Origin: an uncultured Subdoligranulum sp.
GTDB taxonomy: Bacteria; Bacillota; Clostridia; Oscillospirales; Ruminococcaceae
DNA: 64,000 nt
NCBI RefSeq assembly: GCF_963931595.1
Contig: NZ_OZ007030.1
Coordinates: forward strand, 124,001-188,000
Reading direction: 5' to 3'
The notes beneath the pieces were generated by a model. That model saw nothing but the letters and a program-made list of their open reading frames with translations, was not told the origin of the DNA and did not search any database. Positions 60,214 to 64,000 of the stretch are shown here, piece by piece. Position 1 is the stretch's first letter; every line of letters begins with the position of its first letter. The translations under genes and the position numbers were made by a program.

Positions 60214-61710
60214 ATGTTGATTTTCATTAACGGCAACCGCTCTGTCGGCACCATCAATAAAAACATCTACGGGCATTTTGCCGAACATCTGGGGCGCTGC
60301 ATTTACGGCGGCCTGTATGTAGGCGAAGATTCCGAGATTCCCAACCAGAATGGAATGCGCACCGATGTTGTCAACGCTCTCAAAGCGCTGGATATTCCCG
60401 TCCTTCGGTGGCCGGGCGGTTGTTTTGCAGACACCTATCACTGGCGGGACGGCATCGGTCCCAAGTCTTCCCGTAAGACGCTGATCAATACCACATGGGG
60501 TGGTGTACGGGAGGATAATTCCTTTGGCACCCATGAATTTATGGAGCTGTGCCGTCAGTTGGGATGCGAAGCATACATCAACGGAAATGTAGGTACCGGC
60601 ACTGTACAGGAAATGTGCGACTGGGTCGAATATTGCAACATGCCCGGCGTTTCCCCCATGGCCGACTTGCGGCGGCAAAACGGTCAGGATGCACCCTGGA
60701 ACGTAAAGTACTGGGGAATCGGCAACGAAATGTGGGGCGGCGGCGGCAATATGCGCGCAGACTACTACTCCGATCTGTGCCGTCAGTATGCCAGTTTCCT
60801 GCGGGACTACGATCCTTCCCACAAGATTTACAAAATTGCAAGCGGCGCCTGTGATTTCAACTACGATTGGACGCAACGGGTTGCTGAACTGACCGGGGCG
60901 CTGGTAGACGCTTTAAGCCTGCATTACTACACCATTCCCGGCAGCGAATGGGAGCACAAAGGCTCTGCCACCAAGTTCAGCCGCGAAGAGTATTATATTA
61001 CCATGTATAAAGCTCTTCAGATGAAAGGGTTGATTGAAAACCACACCGCACGGATGCGGCAGGCCTGCCCCAACAAAAATCTGGGGCTTGTAATTGATGA
61101 ATGGGGTACATGGCTTGATGTGGAGGAAGGAACCAACCCCCATTTCCTGTACCAGCAAAACGCTATGCGGGATGCCCTGGTCGCTGCAGTCAACCTGAAC
61201 ATTTTTGGCGATCATTGTGATTCGGTGGTCATGGCCAACATTGCACAAACGGTCAATGTGCTGCAGGCTATGATTCTTACCGACGGGCCGCGGATGCTTT
61301 GCACGCCCACGTATCACGTGTTCCATATGTTCAAAGGCCACCAGGGGGCTCGCCAGCTGGAAACTTACGCAGAAACAGCTCTCATCGGTGCAGACGGGGC
61401 AGACTGCAAGGTTCCCAATTTGCACGTTTCCGCCAGTGAAGACCATAACGGCAATGTGCTGGTTACCGTCGTCAACCTCAGCGATCATTCCTCTGTGCCT
61501 GTTGAAATTCACTGGGATGGCCTGAGCAAGTTTACTTCCATCACCGGTCAGGTTCTTAGCGGTGATGGTGCCGGCGCGGCTGCCTACAATACGTTCGATA
61601 ATCCCCATCAAGTCGAGCCGAAGCCGTTGACAAACATAACTGTTGGTACCAACAGCTTTACTTCCCTCTTGCCCGCATGCAGCGTTGCTGCCTTTACTCT
61701 GAAAGCCTGA
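60214..61710 (+). CDS. GH51 alpha-L-arabinofuranosidase
   Basis: The 498-residue protein has the GH51 pattern: IYGHFAEHLGRCIYGGLYVG at the start, VLRWPGGCFADTYHWRDGIG, the acid/base Glu in KYWGIGNEMWGGGGNMRADY and the nucleophile Glu in LGLVIDEWGTWLD, with a C-terminal beta sandwich. It removes arabinose side chains from arabinoxylan and arabinan fragments inside the cell. The ATG at 60214 has ideal spacing from AGGAGG; 60208 is too close. It lies 97 bases after the GH8 gene. Confidence 0.93.
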   Translation: MLIFINGNRSVGTINKNIYGHFAEHLGRCIYGGLYVGEDSEIPNQNGMRTDVVNALKALDIPVLRWPGGCFADTYHWRDGIGPKSSRKTLINTTWGGVREDNSFGTHEFMELCRQLGCEAYINGNVGTGTVQEMCDWVEYCNMPGVSPMADLRRQNGQDAPWNVKYWGIGNEMWGGGGNMRADYYSDLCRQYASFLRDYDPSHKIYKIASGACDFNYDWTQRVAELTGALVDALSLHYYTIPGSEWEHKGSATKFSREEYYITMYKALQMKGLIENHTARMRQACPNKNLGLVIDEWGTWLDVEEGTNPHFLYQQNAMRDALVAAVNLNIFGDHCDSVVMANIAQTVNVLQAMILTDGPRMLCTPTYHVFHMFKGHQGARQLETYAETALIGADGADCKVPNLHVSASEDHNGNVLVTVVNLSDHSSVPVEIHWDGLSKFTSITGQVLSGDGAGAAAYNTFDNPHQVEPKPLTNITVGTNSFTSLLPACSVAAFTLKA

Positions 61711-61720
61711 TTTCCAGACC

Positions 61721-61764
61721 AAAGCAAAAGAGCGCCGGAGATGACTCCTGCGCTCTTCTGCTTT
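61721..61764. terminator. Convergent bidirectional terminator
   Basis: AAAGCAAAAGAGCGC pairs with GCGCTCTTCTGCTTT between GH51 and the leftward yesL-like gene. Confidence 0.8.
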
Positions 61765-61783
61765 ATTCTATGCCGTCAAACGG

Positions 61784-62476
61784 TTACTTTTTGCCGTCTG
61801 AATTCTCCGTAGTATCCTGAGACTGCTCCTGATTTATCTGAGAAGAGTACTGCTCCGAGCACTTCATGAAAACGCCATTTAAAACAAATGCATTTGCATA
61901 AGCAATCGAAGAGAACCCCAGCGCAAACCACAAAAACAGTCCATAGCGCAATGTGGTCTGTGTATACAGGGTAAATGCTACACATGCGCCTATCAACAAC
62001 AACATGGAAAAGGTTTTGGGCAAAGAGGTCACAGACATGATAAACGCATTCCGTATGGTACCTAAAACCGTATTGTTGAATCTTGCAAGCAGCGGGAAAG
62101 CATATACGAAGGTCATCATATAAGCGATTGCTGCCACGGGAATCAAAATCTTAAAGATGCTGTTTTGGAAATTCCCGGAATGCCATAGAAGATAGATATC
62201 ATAGCCCAGAAATCCCCCTGCGGCCCCAAAAAGAATTCCCATCAGTACGCCCTGGCGGAAATTTGCCCGGAATGACTTGAAAAAATTGCCGACCACCGGA
62301 GTGCCGTCTTTTTCACCCGCCATTTTTGTGGTGACATAATGTAAAGCCGTGATGGCAGGGCCAATGGTGACCACCGGAATGCAGCAAACCAGGAACAGCA
62401 AATTCAGGACAATAAGATCCCACACAACGCCCAGGGCGCGCATCAGGGGGCTGTCCGGATTAAAAACGCCTCTCAA
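61784..62476 (-). CDS. YesL/DUF624-family membrane protein
   Basis: The 230-residue protein has five to six membrane helices and opens MRGVFNPDSPLMRALGVVWD. It continues with IPVVTIGPAITALHYVTTKM and ends in a charged tail, the layout of YesL (DUF624) proteins. YesL genes sit beside YesM/YesN two-component systems and oligosaccharide ABC transporters in Firmicutes. The precise role is unknown. It is divergent from the kinase gene. Confidence 0.85.
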   Translation of the reverse strand: MRGVFNPDSPLMRALGVVWDLIVLNLLFLVCCIPVVTIGPAITALHYVTTKMAGEKDGTPVVGNFFKSFRANFRQGVLMGILFGAAGGFLGYDIYLLWHSGNFQNSIFKILIPVAAIAYMMTFVYAFPLLARFNNTVLGTIRNAFIMSVTSLPKTFSMLLLIGACVAFTLYTQTTLRYGLFLWFALGFSSIAYANAFVLNGVFMKCSEQYSSQINQEQSQDTTENSDGKK

Positions 62477-62559
62477 TGAGTTCTCCTCCTTTTTTTCAGG
62501 ATGTAAATATTCACCAAAAACAGCGATTCAGATTGTACACCATTCAATCTGTTATTTGA

Positions 62560-62588
62560 TTGACAATGGTTCTGCGGCTGGATTATAC
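62560..62588 (+). promoter_or_regulatory. Promoter of the YesM-type kinase gene
   Basis: TTGACA at 62560-62565 and TTATAC at 62583-62588 with 17-base spacing. Confidence 0.7.
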
Positions 62589-62657
62589 TGGCATTATACT
62601 TTGCACCGCTAAAAATAGCAAGGTCCTTTTGCAACATTCACCGGTAAGGAGCTTTGA

Positions 62658-64000
62658 ATGAACCGGTTTCATCATGTCAGAATCAAGCTGGAGAGTTTTC
62701 TCAATAACTTAAGCCTGAAGAAAAAACTTCGATATCTTTATTTTTTATGTATTCTGGTCCCCATATTTTTGACCGATATTGTAATTTTACATGCATTAAC
62801 CAAGAACGAGCATGCCGAGCAGCTGCACCAGATGGAAAAAATAACCAAATCAGTGCAGTCGATGCTTTCCGCCGCCACAGAAGATTCCGCGCTGATTTCT
62901 ACCAGCCTGTATATGGATAACTCCCTCCAGGATTTTGTGAGCCGGCAATATGCCAGTCCCCGGGACTATTTTTCAAGTTACCGAGAATACATCCACAATT
63001 CTTTGCTGCAGGGTGTTTCCCGGATCACAAATTCTGTCATACGGGTGTATGCAGACAATGAAACCCTGATAAACGGCAGTGAATTTGCACGGTTATCCAC
63101 CGTTTCGCAGGAGCCCTGGTATCAGCAGTATACTGCGGATGGCTACAGCCCGCGGCTTCTTTTTTCTTATGATGAAACAGATGGGCGCCAGGTGTTGTTT
63201 TTACGTGGGATGAATGGCCTTTACAGCGATAAGGCGGAGCGCCTTTCGTGTATTGAAATCAATTACAGCACGCTGGACCGCGATTTCCAGAACATGGGGT
63301 ATAACTATTCAGTTTATGTATGCAGCGGTAACCGGATTTTGCTTACGAACGCAATGCCCAATTATCGTTGGCAGCCTTATGACACATTCTCCCCGTCTGA
63401 TTCGGTAGGCTTGTCCCAGCATTTTACCCTTTACAGGGAAGATCTGGACATCTATGTGATGGAACCAAGCGGCAACGTTTTAGCCCTGATTCGCCAAAAC
63501 ATCCATATCCTGATTCTGCTGCTGCTCCTGAACATTATTCCCCCGCAGCTTTTGATGAATCTGCTGGAGAATTCCATTACTTCTCGTCTTTTCCGTCTGG
63601 AAAAAGCTTTCAACCAGATAGACAGCGACGTGTTGATCAAGATTTCCGGGCCAAGCGGTCAAGATGAGATCGGCAGTCTGATGGACAACTACAACCGCAT
63701 GGCTGACCGGATGAACAGCCTGATTGACACCGTCTACCGATGCCGACTGAAAGAGCAGGAGATGGATATTGCCCGGCAGAACGCAGAGCTGATGGCTTTA
63801 TACAGCCAAATCAATCCCCATTTTCTGTTCAACGCACTGGAAAGCATCCGTATGCACAGCATCCTGAAAAAAGAAGAAGAAACCGCCGATATGGTACAGA
63901 AATTGGCCATAATGGTGCGCCAAAACGTGGATTGGTCCTCGGATTCCAATACCATTAAGCGTGAGCTGGCGTTTGTTGAAGCGTACCTGGCCTTGCAAAA
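62658..64000 (+). CDS. YesM-type sensor histidine kinase, cut by the window end
   Basis: At least 447 residues are visible and the frame is open to the edge. A first membrane helix (LYFLCILVPIFLTDIVIL) is followed by an extracellular dCache-like sensor of about 230 residues and a second helix (HILILLLLLNIIPPQ). A HAMP segment and the His_kinase domain then start at MALYSQINPHFLFNALESIR with the phospho-accepting His. The ATPase region lies beyond the window. AAGGAG precedes the ATG. With a YesN-type regulator (not seen) it would sense extracellular oligosaccharides such as xylan fragments. Confidence 0.9.
   Translation, partial: MNRFHHVRIKLESFLNNLSLKKKLRYLYFLCILVPIFLTDIVILHALTKNEHAEQLHQMEKITKSVQSMLSAATEDSALISTSLYMDNSLQDFVSRQYASPRDYFSSYREYIHNSLLQGVSRITNSVIRVYADNETLINGSEFARLSTVSQEPWYQQYTADGYSPRLLFSYDETDGRQVLFLRGMNGLYSDKAERLSCIEINYSTLDRDFQNMGYNYSVYVCSGNRILLTNAMPNYRWQPYDTFSPSDSVGLSQHFTLYREDLDIYVMEPSGNVLALIRQNIHILILLLLLNIIPPQLLMNLLENSITSRLFRLEKAFNQIDSDVLIKISGPSGQDEIGSLMDNYNRMADRMNSLIDTVYRCRLKEQEMDIARQNAELMALYSQINPHFLFNALESIRMHSILKKEEETADMVQKLAIMVRQNVDWSSDSNTIKRELAFVEAYLALQ

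Overview
The window reads as a chromosomal segment of a Gram-positive gut anaerobe of the Faecalibacterium/Gemmiger/Subdoligranulum type (Oscillospiraceae, Clostridia). The evidence is AGGAGG-type ribosome binding sites, GC-rich core genes, a xylan and arabinan degradation cluster with GH120, GH8, GH3 and GH51 enzymes, a YesM/YesL pair, and clostridial mobile elements. The genus is inferred; there is no rRNA or marker gene to settle it.

Layout. 1-9.8 kb is GC-rich core: a cut-off MBOAT O-acyltransferase, the potassium uptake pair ktrB-ktrA behind a structured leader, a PfkB sugar kinase, a lipoprotein, a DMT permease, a heterodimeric ABC exporter and the initiator tRNA. 10.2-19.1 kb is an accessory island directly after that tRNA. 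It holds a divergent HTH regulator/SLOG-like pair around a 30-bp perfect palindrome, three same-strand tyrosine-recombinase-fold genes that have lost catalytic residues, and a leftward operon of two tiny proteins, a GHKL ATPase fused to a PD-(D/E)XK-like nuclease domain, and an integrase broken by one TGA. A divergent small regulator with near-palindromic operator repeats flanks that operon. 19.3-29.0 kb returns to core: YhhN protein, M42 aminopeptidase, DMT permease, frameshifted DUF554 protein, GH120 beta-xylosidase, esterase, and an alcohol/aldehyde dehydrogenase pair.

29.2-33.8 kb is mobile-element debris: a large serine recombinase, truncated replication genes joined by a deletion, and an IS3-type element with a frameshifted transposase. 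33.9-43.4 kb is AT-richer accessory DNA. It starts with a three-gene cassette of GNAT acetyltransferase, small acidic protein and SecB-like chaperone, arranged like a toxin-antitoxin-chaperone system. It continues with ankyrin, DUF600/YezG-like, lipoprotein, DUF7000-like and small membrane genes that look like an immunity-gene bank with no toxin in view.

43.7-62.7 kb is a pentose and xylan locus. A leftward eight-gene operon encodes xylulokinase, a DUF4867 protein, a fucose-isomerase-family enzyme, transaldolase, split transketolase, RpiB and Rpe, so it covers sugar isomerisation, phosphorylation and the non-oxidative pentose phosphate pathway. A divergent ROK (XylR-like) gene and an AraC-type regulator sit beside it. 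GH3 beta-xylosidase, an SGNH esterase, GH8 exo-oligoxylanase and GH51 arabinofuranosidase follow, and the window ends in a YesL protein and a cut-off YesM-type sensor kinase. Together these genes would deacetylate, debranch and split arabinoxylo-oligosaccharides and feed xylose and arabinose into central metabolism.

Two loci deserve the most attention as possibly undescribed systems: the GHKL-nuclease operon (16.9-18.7 kb) and the GNAT/small protein/SecB-like cassette (33.9-35.3 kb). All functions are inferred from motifs and gene order; no search was run.
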